Of a stretch of 64,000 nucleotides of DNA, positions 46,301-55,230 are shown one piece after another; position 1 is the stretch's first letter; each line of letters opens with the position of its first letter. The DNA is taken from the NCBI RefSeq assembly GCF_000166055.1, contig NC_014664.1, positions 2,176,001 to 2,240,000 of the forward strand, given 5' to 3'. The position numbers and the translations under genes are program-made. Under the pieces are notes generated by a model. It had not been told where the DNA came from, made no database searches, and saw only the letters and a list, made by a program, of their open reading frames with translations. Source of the stretch: Rhodomicrobium vannielii ATCC 17100 (lineage in GTDB: Bacteria > Pseudomonadota > Alphaproteobacteria > Rhizobiales > Rhodomicrobiaceae).

Positions 46301-46455
46301 TCGGCGTGATGGGCGGCATGATCGCGGCCACCCTTCTCGGCATTTTTTTCGTGCCGCTCCTCTTCATAACCGTTCGCCGCATCTTCGGGGAAAAGGCGCC
46401 GAACAGCGCCGAAGGCAACGCCCCGACCGCGCCGATAGTCAGGGAGACGACTTGA
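43303..46455 (+). CDS. RND multidrug efflux pump (AcrB/MexB, HAE1 family)
   Basis: A 1050-residue inner-membrane antiporter with 12 helices and two periplasmic loops. [20 protein letters not shown] is helix 1; [20 protein letters not shown] in helix 4 carries the paired Asp for proton relay, and [13 protein letters not shown] in helix 10 the Lys. [19 protein letters not shown] is the middle-loop start. Substrates are probably hydrophobic drugs, as for MexB. It is the full length of the family; the stop overlaps a TTG, and the outer-membrane factor starts two codons later. Confidence 0.96.
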   Translation: MSGFFINRPNFAWVIAIVISLGGLLALNSLPISQYPQIAPTSVRITANYPGADAQTVENSVTKVIEQGMTGIDNLDYMTATSTSSGSASIALTFTAAADPDVAQMQVQNKLQLVTSKLPQIVQNTGIAVTKSSDAFLMVIGFVSTDGKMNATDLADFVYSTLNDTLKRVPGVGATQLFGSNYAMRIWLDPDKLAKYALMPGDIAAAIEAQNAQVSAGQLGAIPARTGQQLNATVTMRSRLQTPEQFRNIILKSDSSGSLVRLNDVAHVELGAESYTTSSRYNGMPAAGLAVNLATGANAISTAEAVEQSIERLSPSFPQGVKVVYPYDTTPFVRISIQEVVKTLAEAIVLVFVVMLVFLQNIRATLIPTLAVPVVLLGTFGVLGVFGYSINTLTMFAMVLAIGLLVDDAIVVVENVERVMREEGLPPKEATRKSMQEITGALIGIATVLSAVFVPMAFFGGSVGVIYRQFAVTIVSAMILSVLVALILTPALCATILRPTTGAQTSRGPFGWFNIAFNRSATAYRSGAAGVVRRGRRFLFVFGAMILVMGFLFTRLPGSFLPMEDQGILLTSVQLPVGATQDRTERVLKDVTDHYLNAEKDAVEGVMSVVGFGFGGEGQNVGIAFVRLKDFEKRKTKELSAAAVAGRAMMVFSRIKDARVFALAPPAIQGMGMTNGFDFYLKDVSGAGRAKLIEARNKLLAAAAQNPTLANTRPNGQEDTPQFSIDIDQEKASAQGVGLGDINTTLSTAWGSNYVNDFIDRDRVKRVYLQSDAAFRMQPEDLWKWQVRNSAGTMVPFSSFSSSHWTYGSPRLERYNGSSAVEIQGQAAPGTSSGTAMETVDALMAQLPSGFEHEWTGLSYQERLSGNQATALYAISVLVVFLCLVALYESWSTPLAVMLSVPIGVLGAVLAALLFGQTNDVYFKVGLLTTIGLAAKNAILIVEFAIERQTAGKGLVEATLEAAGQRLRPILMTSLAFILGVAPLAVASGAGSGAQNAIGVGVMGGMIAATLLGIFFVPLLFITVRRIFGEKAPNSAEGNAPTAPIVRETT

Positions 46456-46457
46456 TC

Positions 46458-47996
46458 ATGAGGCTTACGGGGCACGCCTCCTTCGCATCGATCCGCGCGG
46501 CAAGGGCAGCCGCGCGACGTTCCGGCAAAAAGCGGCGCGGCATCGGAACAGGCGCGGTCTTGCTGCTCGTATCGACGTTGGGAGCCTGTGCGGTCGGGCC
46601 GGACTACCAGTTTTCGGCACCGCTGACGCCATCTCACTGGGCGAACGCCAGCGACCGGAAGGCTCCGCGGCTTTCCCGCTGGTGGACGCGATTTAACGAT
46701 AGAATACTCGACGCGCTTATGGAGGAAGCGGTGGCGGGGAACCTCGATGTCGCGACGGCGAAAGCCAAGATCCGTGAGGCGCGAGCGACCTACCGTCAGA
46801 CGTTCGGCTCGCTGTTTCCGACACTCACGAATTCGGAATCGGCAACCCGGTCCCAGACGTCGGTCGCTTCCAGCGGAACGTCGTCGCCCGCCGTGGGCTC
46901 GCTCTATCAGGCCGGGTTCGACGCCAGTTGGGAACTCGACTTGTTCGGAGCCAACCGCCGCGCCGTCGAGGCGGCGGCCTACGGTGTCGATGCGGCTGAA
47001 GAAAACCTGCAAGCCACGCTTCTGACGCTGGTCGGGGATGTGGCGTCCTACTACGTCCAGGCGCGCGGCTATCAGGCACGCATCGCACTTGCCCGCCGGA
47101 CCGCCACCTCGCAGGAAGAAACCGCGCAGATCACGCGCAACAAATTCGCGGCGGGCTCGACATCCGCCGTCGATGTTGCGAATGCGACCGGGCAGGCCGC
47201 GAGCACGCGGGCGACCATCCCGACGTTTGAGACGTCCTATGCCGAAGTGGTTCACAGCCTTTCGATCCTGCTCGGCAAGCCGCCCGCGGCCCTCAACGAA
47301 CGACTCGCTGTTGTCCGCCCGATCCCTGCGCCACGGCTTACCGTCCCGGCTGGCATCCCGGCGGACGTGCTGCTCAACCGCCCCGATGTCCGGCTTGCGG
47401 AACGACAATATGCGCAGTACACGGCCAAGGTCGGGCAGGCCGAGGCGGCCCGCTATCCGAGCGCCTCACTGACGGGCAGCATCTCGACATCCGCCGCGAA
47501 AACCGGCGATCTCGGGAAAAGTTCTTCCATCGGCTGGTCGTTCGGGCCGACGCTCACGGTGCCGATCTTCAACGCCGGACAACTGGAAGCGGCGGTTGCC
47601 GTCGCCGAGGCCCAGCGGGACCAGTACTTCATCGCCTATAAATCGGCCGTGCTCAACGCCCTCGGAGACGTGGAAAACGCGCTCGTTTCGCTGGCGAAGG
47701 AGAAGCGGCGGACGCAATCGCTCGACCTCTCTGCGTCTTCCTACCGGCAGGCGTCATCGCTCTCGCGGTCGCTTTATCAGTCCGGCGCGGCGGGCTTCCT
47801 GGACGTGCTCACGGCCGAGCGGTCGGCCTTTTCGGCGGAGGACGCGCTCATCCAGAGCCGCGTTTTGATCGCGACCGATTACATCGCTTTGAACAAGGCG
47901 CTCGGCGGTGGATGGAATGGGGCGGTCGACGCGTCGAAACCGGAGGTCGTTGATGCCAACACCGGTCCGCATCTCGCTTCCTCCGGAAGCCGGTAA
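46458..47996 (+). CDS. Outer-membrane efflux factor (NodT/OprM family)
   Basis: A 512-residue outer-membrane lipoprotein of the TolC superfamily. The lipobox is STLGACAVGPDY near residue 40, with the conserved GPDY start. Two repeats of the coiled-coil helices follow; TLLTLVGDVASYYVQARGYQ is the start of the first repeat, and LGKSSSIGWSFGPTLTVPIF is the second. The ATG at 46458 is preferred over the TTG at 46452, which overlaps the pump stop. It completes a tripartite drug exporter in one operon. Confidence 0.93.
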   Translation: MRLTGHASFASIRAARAAARRSGKKRRGIGTGAVLLLVSTLGACAVGPDYQFSAPLTPSHWANASDRKAPRLSRWWTRFNDRILDALMEEAVAGNLDVATAKAKIREARATYRQTFGSLFPTLTNSESATRSQTSVASSGTSSPAVGSLYQAGFDASWELDLFGANRRAVEAAAYGVDAAEENLQATLLTLVGDVASYYVQARGYQARIALARRTATSQEETAQITRNKFAAGSTSAVDVANATGQAASTRATIPTFETSYAEVVHSLSILLGKPPAALNERLAVVRPIPAPRLTVPAGIPADVLLNRPDVRLAERQYAQYTAKVGQAEAARYPSASLTGSISTSAAKTGDLGKSSSIGWSFGPTLTVPIFNAGQLEAAVAVAEAQRDQYFIAYKSAVLNALGDVENALVSLAKEKRRTQSLDLSASSYRQASSLSRSLYQSGAAGFLDVLTAERSAFSAEDALIQSRVLIATDYIALNKALGGGWNGAVDASKPEVVDANTGPHLASSGSR

Positions 47997-48587
47997 AGGC
48001 GTCATGCCGCGTGCCCTTGATACACGATCGGCGCCTTCATTTGGCTCGGGCGATTCCCGCATAATGCAGCCTGTTCGATGCAGCTTTCGACCGAGCCGGA
48101 ATGCGGCGCGCGGGATGGCGATCCGCGTGGGCTGCCTCGGGCATCGCCGCTGCAATCGTGGCGGCTAGCTATGGAATATCGCATGGTAAAAGAGGAGATT
48201 GAGCCGTAAACCGATGTCCGGCTTCAGTTCCGGACGTTGGAAGCAACGAAACGAAGTCACGATGGCGCTCGTGTGTCCGGAAGCGTGCGCAGACGCATGC
48301 CGAATGGGAGCGTTACAAGCGCCCGGCTGGTGCAGGGCATGAACGACAGCTTATTCCCAAAAAGCGGCACTCCGCAAAATGGGCGCGATGGTCTGCTGTC
48401 GGCCTTCGTCTCGCTCGCTCCCTGTATGGATCTATCGCTCGCGTCTACCCGGGTATGGGCGCGCGGGTGGTGGTGGCTCGCGTCCCGAGTTTATGGGGCT
48501 GGACCCTGAGTCCATTTGGGATTCTGATTCCTGAGGGGAGCGCGGCGTTGAGGCAGATCGTGAACTTCCCCTGATGCGGAGGATGCG
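47997..48587. other. Intergenic region between the efflux operon and the recombinase cluster
   Basis: No recognisable gene in 591 bases. A 90-codon frame at 48237-48509 has no similarity. GGACCCTGAGTCC near 48500 is an odd-centred inverted repeat followed by TTTGGGATTCTG. The left end of the recombinase element should lie in this gap, but no repeats could be paired with the right end. Confidence 0.35.
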
Positions 48588-48791
48588 ATGGCGCAGTCGA
48601 CGAGCGAAGAGAAGTCTCCGAGGTTCAAGCCGTTTTACACGGTGGATGAACTGGCGGCGCGCTGGGGCATGTCGGCCCGGCATGTGAGGCGCGAGATCGA
48701 GGTTGGTGACCTTCAGGCGCATCGCTTCGGCAAGTCGATCCGCATCGCGGCCGAGAGCGTGGCGATCTACGAGGCGACACGCCGGACGTGA
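48588..48791 (+). CDS. Excisionase-like helix-turn-helix protein
   Basis: A 67-residue protein with a MerR/HTH_17-type winged helix: YTVDELAARWGMSARHVRRE, then VGDLQAHRFGKSIRIAAESV. Proteins of this type set recombination direction of integrases (Xis) or bind DNA near att sites. ATG at 48588 follows GCGGAGGATGCG. It precedes the recombinases by 161 bases on the same strand. Confidence 0.85.
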   Translation: MAQSTSEEKSPRFKPFYTVDELAARWGMSARHVRREIEVGDLQAHRFGKSIRIAAESVAIYEATRRT

Positions 48792-48952
48792 GACGCGGCC
48801 TGTCTGTCCAGCCATTTTTGCCTCCGCTCGCCAAGTAGTGACAGGGCGCCCCCAAATAACAGATCGGAAATTATGGTGTATATCTCACAATCAGGGAGTC
48901 CATTCTCACCGGGTCTTCACCAGTCATAATCGGTCAACACCGGAGGGTCACC

Positions 48953-50670
48953 ATGACCATTGTCCGCCATCAGATCCTGAACCTCGATCAGCTTCGTGCT
49001 GTCATGATGGGGAGGGACGATCTTCCGGTCCAGACGCGACGAGAACTTGCGTCGGCCATCAAGCGTTTCTGCCAGATCGCGGGCGTCGAGCCGGGGCAGG
49101 TGGCGGCCGATCCGATGGCGATCCGCTGCCTTCGGGCGCGTGCCTCATGGCAACTCGCCGGGATCAGCGAAGAGACGTGGCGGAACATCCTGAGCCGGGT
49201 GACGCGGTCCTTTCAGCTTGCCGGGATCGATGTTGCCAGACGCCATCGCCGCAGCGGGCTCATCCCCGAATGGCAGAGCTTTCTGAGCGCGCTTCCGACC
49301 GAGGACGCCGTGAAGCGGCTGAGGCGGTTTGCGGGCTGGTGCTCGTCGCAAGCGATCGCGCCTGGCACAGTCAGCGTGGAGACCTTCGCAGCATTCCTCG
49401 TCTATCTCGAAACCCAGAGCATCCAGCGCAATGTCCGCGAGCGCTGGCACGAGGCGCGGTGCTGCTGGAACAAGGTCGTGGCAAGACCGGGGTCGGCTTT
49501 TCCGAAGATGGCCAACACCGCCCCGCCTCGCTGGGCGAGCCGCTCGCTTGCCGAGTTTCCGCAAGCGCTACAGGACGACATTGCAGGCTGGCTGTCCGCG
49601 CTTGCCCATCCTCATTTCGACGATGAGCGCGATGCGCTTCGACCGGCGACGCTTCGGAACTATGAGGGTGCGGTTCGCCGCTATCTGTCACGGCTGATCG
49701 AGGCAGGCTTCGCGCCGGAAGACTTCCCGAACCTCGAGGCGCTGTTCACGCCCGATCGCATCCGCCGCGCGGTCGATCAGGTTCGGGAGGGGCGGCCCGC
49801 CGAAGAGGCGCACCCGACGCTGCACGCCATGGCGCAGGCGTTGCTGAGCGCGTTTCGTCATATCGAGGTCGCCCCCGATCATCCGCGCTTTACCGCGCAG
49901 CAGGCGGCGCTCGCCATCCTTCGCAAGCTCGCAAACAAGGTGCGCAATAGGCAGTCCTCAATGGTGAAGAAGAACCGCACGCGGCTTGCCGCGCTCAGCA
50001 CGCCAGCAGCGGGCAGGCGGTTCAGGACGCTTCATCTCGAGGTGGCGCGACGCTACGCCAAGGTCGCAAACCCGACAGTGGGACAGGCGCTCGAGATGCA
50101 GATGGCGGCGATGCACATGCTGCTGCTCCATGTGCCGCTGCGCATCGCGAACCTTTCGACCATGGACCTCGACCGGCACATCACGCGCCCGGCGGGCGGC
50201 AAGCCCGGTCTATGGCGCATCGCCTTTGAGCCCTCCGAGATGAAGAACGGCAGGCCCTACGATGCGCTCCTCAGCGAGGAGGCCAGCGCCTTCCTTGTCG
50301 ATTATCTCGCGCGCTTCCATCCGCTGATCGCGAAGGGCAGAGGTGCCACCGTGTTCCCGAGCAGCCGCACCGGCAAGCCCAAGAGCAGGTGAGCCTGTCG
50401 AAACAGTATTCCGGCTTTCTGGCCCGCGAACTCGGCCTTCAGGTGAACCCGCATCTTCTTCGCCATTACGCAGGCATGGCGTGGCTCGACGCCATGCCGG
50501 GCGAGTATCAGGGACTCGCCAAGCTTCTCGGGCATGCCTCCACGCGAACGACGGAAGCCTTTTATACCGGCGCGGAAGCAAAGACCGCGCAGACCCGCTG
50601 GCAGCATCTCCTGGAAGGGATGATCGAAGAGGACAAGGCGGCCATGACGAAGACGAGGAGGGCGGCGTGA
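48953..50670 (+). pseudogene. Tyrosine recombinase 1, split by a frameshift
   Basis: The first part (479 residues, to the TGA at 50390) holds an N-terminal SAM-like core-binding domain and catalytic Arg box I in LLLHVPLRIANLSTMDLDRH. The second part (frame -1, from the GTG at 50389) has box II: NPHLLRHYAGMAWLDAM, then LAKLLGHASTRTTEAFYTG with His and Tyr. All catalytic residues are therefore present, in two frames. The break is at AGCAGGTGAGCC, where homologues would have one more G (KSRVSLSKQ). A GTGA overlap could let the second part be made by itself, but it would lack the Arg. Most likely a single-base deletion or sequencing error. Confidence 0.8.
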
Positions 50671-50749
50671 TGTCGGGGTAATCTCCGAGTGGCCTTCTCC
50701 TCGCTGAAGGTGCACGACTGGCCGCAGCGCGATCGCACGCTGTGGCAGA

Positions 50750-51769
50750 ATGCGCGCCAACGCCACGCCCGAGGCGCGCGCGACCCCGGAGACCATTCGC
50801 GCCTTCATCGAGGCCTATTCGCAGGGCCACGCAACGTCATCCGTTGCGGGCGTGGTCCAGCTCGTCGCCGACATGGTGCGCGTCACCACGCCGACAGCCG
50901 ATGTGCAGTGGATTTACGAAGCGTCGCGACGGTTGAAGCGCAAGGCGACACCCGTCAAGCCTTTGAGCCATCGCATGTGCCCGACCACCGATCTTGCCAC
51001 CGTCGCCGAAGCGCTCATGGAGCGAGGGTCCCCCCTGCTGGAGGAGGATGATCTTGTCAAGGCAGCGCTTTTCTTCCGCGACGGGCTGATGATCCTGGCC
51101 GAGACCAGCCTGCCGCTCCGCCGGAAGAACTGCGCCGGACTTCGGCTCGGCCACACGCTGGTGCGCGATGAGGATCGCTATCGCATCGCGCTTGCGCCCG
51201 AAGCCATGAAGAATGGCCAGCCCTTCGAAGGCTGGTATCCGGCCTGGCTCACACCGCGGCTCGACTTCTATTGCGAAAAGGTTCGGCCGATCCTCCTCGG
51301 CAGCGTGGAAGACCAGGGCTGGCTGTGGCTCGGGCGGCGCGGCGAACCGCTTCAGGGCGCGACCATATCAAGCCGGCTGCGCGAGGTGTTTCGCCAGACG
51401 CTCGGCGTGCCGCTGTCGCTCCATGCCTTCCGCCACAGCGCGACAACCGACATCGCCATCCATGCGCCCGCCGAAGTCGGCATCGTCAAGTCGGTGCTGG
51501 GGCACGCCTCGCCGCTGTCGGCGCGTTTCTATGATCTGTCGTCCAACATGGAAGCATCCGCGCGCTATCAGAAGGTGATGGAGAGCATGATCCGGGAAGA
51601 TACCCCGACCGATCTCGGCGTGCCTGCCTTGCGCGAGAGGCATCATGGCGACACGATCGTCATTGCCGATATGCCGAACGCTTGCGCGACGAAAGAAGAG
51701 ATCGGGCTCTTGCGCGCCTTTCTCCAGTCCGAGATCAATGCCATCCTGAATGACGACGACGGGGAGTGA
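50750..51769 (+). CDS. Tyrosine recombinase 2, N terminus damaged
   Basis: A 339-residue tyrosine recombinase. The catalytic Arg lies in TSLPLRRKNCAGLRLG, the HxxR box in HAFRHSATTDIAIHA, and the His...Tyr part in VLGHASPLSARFYDLSS. The start is probably the ATG at 50750, but an upstream stretch in another frame (50689-50745, HDWPQRDRTLWQNAR) looks like the normal beginning of this family, and the ~35 residues that should join the two are missing. So the N-terminal DNA-binding domain seems partly deleted. It runs directly into a serine recombinase gene after 3 bases. Confidence 0.75.
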   Translation: MRANATPEARATPETIRAFIEAYSQGHATSSVAGVVQLVADMVRVTTPTADVQWIYEASRRLKRKATPVKPLSHRMCPTTDLATVAEALMERGSPLLEEDDLVKAALFFRDGLMILAETSLPLRRKNCAGLRLGHTLVRDEDRYRIALAPEAMKNGQPFEGWYPAWLTPRLDFYCEKVRPILLGSVEDQGWLWLGRRGEPLQGATISSRLREVFRQTLGVPLSLHAFRHSATTDIAIHAPAEVGIVKSVLGHASPLSARFYDLSSNMEASARYQKVMESMIREDTPTDLGVPALRERHHGDTIVIADMPNACATKEEIGLLRAFLQSEINAILNDDDGE

Positions 51770-51772
51770 TCG

Positions 51773-53397
51773 ATGAGTGGCAGGGCCGCAATCTACGCAC
51801 GCGTTTCGACGGTCCGGCAGGCCGAAGCTGACCTCTCCATCCCCGACCAGATTCATCGATGCGAGGCCTGGTGCAAACAGAAGGGCTATGAGGTCGTCGA
51901 GGTGTTCTGTGAACCCGGTGCATCGGCGCTCGACGATGACCGTCCCGTGTTTCAGGAGCTGATCTACAAGGCGAAGCGCTCGGATCATCCCTTCGACCTC
52001 GTCATCGTGCACTCGCTCTCCCGCTTCAGTCGGGATTCCATGCATTCGGAATTCTACTTCCGCGCGCTTCGCAAGGCAGGCGTCGATCTCGTCTCCATCA
52101 CCCAGGATATGGGCCGAGGCGGCAATGCCGAGGTCGCGCGCAAGATGCTGAACATCTTCGACGAGTATCAGTCGGGGAGACCGCCAAGCATGTGCATCGC
52201 GCCATGCTGGAGAACGCACGCCAGGGCTTCTGGAACGGATCGAAGCCGCCCTTCGGCTACAGTGTGGTCGCGAAGGAGGTTCGAGGCACGCGCGAGAAGA
52301 AGGTTCTCGTCATCAACGAAGCCTAGGCGCACACCGTGCGCGAGATCTTCGGTCTTGCGCTCGGCGAACGCGGTCACCCCATGGGCGTGAAGGCCATCGC
52401 GACGCGGCTCAACGAGCGCGGCAACACGCGGCGCGGCCAGCGCTTCTCGACAGGCAGCATCTACGACATCCTGACCAATACAACCTATCGCGGCCAGTAC
52501 TTCTTCAATCGCTTCGACAGCCGGGGCGGCAAGGCGCGCCCGCCGTCCGAATGGATCGAGCTTGCCGCGCCCGTCATCATCGAGGAGGCGACCTTCAACG
52601 CCGCGCAGGGGCTCCTGAAAAGCCGCAACCCGCGATACACGCCGCCCCGCGTGGTGAACGGTCCGACGCTTCTCGCTGGCGTCGCGCGCTGTGGCTATTG
52701 CGGCGCCGCCATGATCCTCAACACAGGCAAGAACGGGGCCTATCGCTATTCCTGCTGCTCACGGAAGACAAAGGAAGGGCCGCTCTCCTGCCGGGGTATC
52801 CGCATCCCCATGGACCGGCTCGACGACATGGTCATCGGTGAGGTTCTGGAGCAGGTGCTCGATCCGGCCCGACTTCGTCACCTCCTCGATACCTGGCTCA
52901 GAAGCGCGAGCGAACGCGCCGAGAAGGAAAAGAAAGACATCACGAAGCTCCGGCAGAAGCATGCCGATGCGAAGGCCGCCCTTACGCGCCTCCTGCAACT
53001 TGTCGAGACCGGCACGATGGAAGCCGAAGACCCGGCGCTGAAGGAGCGCCTTCTTGGCCTCAAGCTTCAGCGCGACGAATGCGCCGCCGAGATCGCCGAC
53101 CTTCAGCACCGCATGACCACAGGCGAACCCGCCGTGACACCGGCGAAGATCAACCGCCTCGCAAAGCTCCTGAAGGAGAAGCTCACGAGCGGCTCGCCCG
53201 AGTTCCGCCAGGCCTATGCACGGCTTCTCATGCGCGAAGTGCTTGTAAAGGATAAGGAAATCCGCATCACCGGCTCAAAGGCGATCCTCGCCAGAGCCGC
53301 ATCGGGTGAGCCTGGACAAACTCCGCCCGCAGTTCTCTCTTTTGTTCGGGAATGGCGCACCGGGGAAGATTCGAACTCCCGACCCCCAGATTCGTAG
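51773..53397 (+). pseudogene. Large serine recombinase, broken by frameshift and nonsense codon
   Basis: The resolvase domain begins at AIYARVSTVRQAEADLS, with nucleophile Ser12, and has LVIVHSLSRFSRDSMH. One base is missing in the GGGG run at 52174-52177, after NIFDEYQS; the correct continuation (ETAKHVHRAMLENARQGF) is found in the next frame. It is then cut by a TAG at 52324. The later frame has the recombinase domain (YDILTNTTYRGQYFFNRF), the zinc ribbon (RCGYCGAAMI, CRGIRIPM) and a coiled coil, as in large phage-type integrases. The last ~12 residues (GEDSNSRPPDS) are read from tRNA antisense DNA, so the native stop was probably different. Confidence 0.85.
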
Positions 53398-53403
53398 TCT
53401 GAT
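53353..53403 (-). other. tRNA-Arg(ACG) 3' fragment: prophage/island attachment site
   Basis: On the minus strand these 51 bases read as the 3' half of a tRNA: anticodon arm TCAGA-CTACGAA-TCTGG with anticodon ACG, T arm GGGAG-TTCGAAT-CTTCC, acceptor half CCGGTGC, G and CCA. The 5' half (acceptor and D arm) is missing, since the bases beyond the anticodon arm (53404 onward) do not fold. Integrases of tRNA-targeting elements recombine at exactly this part, so this is one att end; an intact tRNA-Arg should lie at the other end of the element. Confidence 0.85.
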
Positions 53404-53530
53404 AAAATAGCGTTACACATGGCTTCTTGCGTTTCGCTGTTGATTGCCGATTATCCCTATATATCAAGCTATTGCTCCGCAACTGCGCATCATGTTATGT
53501 CAAAGTCAACCGCGCCGCGCCATTCGTTTT

Positions 53531-53551
53531 GATTACCCCTGTGATTACCCC
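53531..53551 (+). repeat. Direct repeat GATTACCCC-TGT-GATTACCCC before the integrase
   Basis: Two copies of GATTACCCC 12 bases apart lie 28 bases before the integrase start. ATTACCCC is found again near the end of the primase gene on the opposite strand (57870-57877). They may be arm-type sites for the integrase or iterons. Confidence 0.5.
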
Positions 53552-53578
53552 AGAAGCGGGCGAGCAAGCTGGAGCACC

Positions 53579-54850
53579 ATGGCAATCAAGCTCTCCTCTC
53601 TCTCAGTCACTGCGCTCAAGCCGAAGGAAAAGCGCTACGAAGTGAGCGACATGGAAACGGGCCTCGGCGTCGTCGTGCAACCATCCGGCGCAAAATCGTT
53701 CGTGGTACGCTATCGGCTCGGAAAGCGCCTCGGCAAGGTGACGCTTGGTTCCGCGTCCGACATCACGCTGGCTGCGGCTCGCGAGCAGGCGCGACAGACG
53801 ATGGCGCTCGTCCGCCAAGGGATCGACCCGGCCGAGCACAGGAAGACCGAGAAGGCCGCTCGGATCGCGGCGGAAGAGGAACGGAAAGACAGCCTGTTTG
53901 AGATCGTCGCCGAAGACTATATCCGCCGGCACGTCAGCACGCTCAAGGGCGGCCACGAGGTCGAGCGGCTGCTGCGCAAGCACGTGATCCCCGCCTGGAA
54001 GGGACGCCGCATCGAGACGATCACGAAGCGCGACATTCTCAAGGTCACCGACCCGATCATCGAGCAAGGCCATGGGCGAACTGCGAACCACGTCTTTGCA
54101 TGGATGCGCGCGCTGTTCTCCTGGGCGCTCGAACGCGACCTGCCTGGTTTGGAGCATTCACCCTTCGACAAGCTCAAGGCGCCAGCGCCAAAATCGTCGC
54201 GCGACCGCGTGCTGAGTGAGGCGGAGCTTCGGCTCGTGTTGCGCGGCTCGCAGACCCTTGAAACACCGTGGCGCGAGTTCGTGCGGCTCCTGGTCTATAC
54301 CGCGACGCGCCGCAACGAGGTGGCATGCGCACCATGGGCGGAATTCACCGGGCTTAACACGGCCGATCCACGTTGGGAGATACCTGGCGCGCGCACGAAG
54401 AACGGCCGCCCGCTGCTTCTTCCCCTGCCTTTAGATGCAGCACGAATGCTGGCCGAGATGCCGCGCATTGGCGAGAAGGGCCTCGCCTTCACAGTCACCG
54501 GAGAGACGCCGGTCATGGGCTTCTCGGACGCCAAGGAGCGGCTCGACGCGGCGATGCTCGCCATAGCGCGCAAGGAAGCCGCCGAACGCGGTGAAGACCC
54601 CGAGAAGGTGCTGCCGCTTCCCCGTTGGACCTGGCACGACCTGCGTCGCACGACTGCCACCGGCATGGCGGGCCTCGGCGTGCAGCCTCACGTCATCGAA
54701 GCGGTGCTGAACCATGTGTCGGGCGCGAAAGCCGGTGTGGCGGGGATCTACAATCGCCACGCCTACTTGGCGGAGAAGAAGGCCGCGCTCGCCATATGGG
54801 CGAAGCATGTTGCAACGCTAAATTTTTTCACAGAGGAGAAGACCGCCTAG
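53579..54850 (+). CDS. P4-type tyrosine integrase of the second element
   Basis: A 423-residue integrase with the N-terminal DUF4102 domain (LSSLSVTALKPKEKRYEVSD, then MVQPSGAKSFVVRYR-like sequence) that binds arm sites, a SAM-like core-binding domain and the catalytic domain with LLVYTATRRNEVACAPWAE (Arg), TWHDLRRTTATGMAGLG (HxxR) and VLNHVSGAKAGVAGIYNRH (His, Tyr). I chose the ATG at 53579, with GGAG 5 bases upstream. It lies 176 bases from the tRNA-Arg fragment, as expected for tRNA-inserted islands. It reads towards the element. Confidence 0.94.
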   Translation: MAIKLSSLSVTALKPKEKRYEVSDMETGLGVVVQPSGAKSFVVRYRLGKRLGKVTLGSASDITLAAAREQARQTMALVRQGIDPAEHRKTEKAARIAAEEERKDSLFEIVAEDYIRRHVSTLKGGHEVERLLRKHVIPAWKGRRIETITKRDILKVTDPIIEQGHGRTANHVFAWMRALFSWALERDLPGLEHSPFDKLKAPAPKSSRDRVLSEAELRLVLRGSQTLETPWREFVRLLVYTATRRNEVACAPWAEFTGLNTADPRWEIPGARTKNGRPLLLPLPLDAARMLAEMPRIGEKGLAFTVTGETPVMGFSDAKERLDAAMLAIARKEAAERGEDPEKVLPLPRWTWHDLRRTTATGMAGLGVQPHVIEAVLNHVSGAKAGVAGIYNRHAYLAEKKAALAIWAKHVATLNFFTEEKTA

Positions 54851-55018
54851 ACGACACTGACGCATAGCGAAGCATTTCAAATCAACTCTTTCATGTATTC
54901 GGTAGGTCAATAAATATCAACGTCGCTCACGCCTAGTCATTGCTCTTGCGATAACATGTAATCGCCCGATGTGATTTGCTGCCAATGTTTCCCCGTAACC
55001 GAACGCATGGGGATTCGC

Positions 55019-55213
55019 ATGACTGCAAAATCTAAGAAGTTTCTCACCTCGCGAGATGTCAAAGATCGCCTCGGGATATCCGACATGACGCTTCATCGCT
55101 GGTTGCGCTCCAGCGAGCTTAAATTTCCTCGACCGGTTGTTATCGGTCGGCGCCGCTTTTGGGATGAGTCCGAGTTCGAGCGTTTCATCAATGCCCGCCG
55201 CACCAGCGTCTGA
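55019..55213 (+). CDS. AlpA-like excisionase/regulator
   Basis: A 64-residue helix-turn-helix protein of the AlpA/HTH_17 type: FLTSRDVKDRLGISDMTLHR, WLRSSELKFPRPVVIGRRR. In P4-like elements AlpA controls integrase expression and excision. The ATG at 55019 is preferred over 55007. It starts 169 bases after int and lies 17 bases before the primase gene. The gap 54851-55018 is AT-rich and probably holds the promoter. Confidence 0.85.
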   Translation: MTAKSKKFLTSRDVKDRLGISDMTLHRWLRSSELKFPRPVVIGRRRFWDESEFERFINARRTSV

Positions 55214-55230
55214 GCGCAGGCGAGGCGACG

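Noticed and set aside
48237-48509. A 90-codon frame before the excisionase gene
   Set aside because: No ribosome binding site, no similarity, and low-complexity basic composition.
53353-53397. The C terminus GEDSNSRPPDS as a real part of the serine recombinase
   Set aside because: These residues come from reading the antisense of a tRNA-Arg fragment, a known artefact at tRNA-inserted elements.
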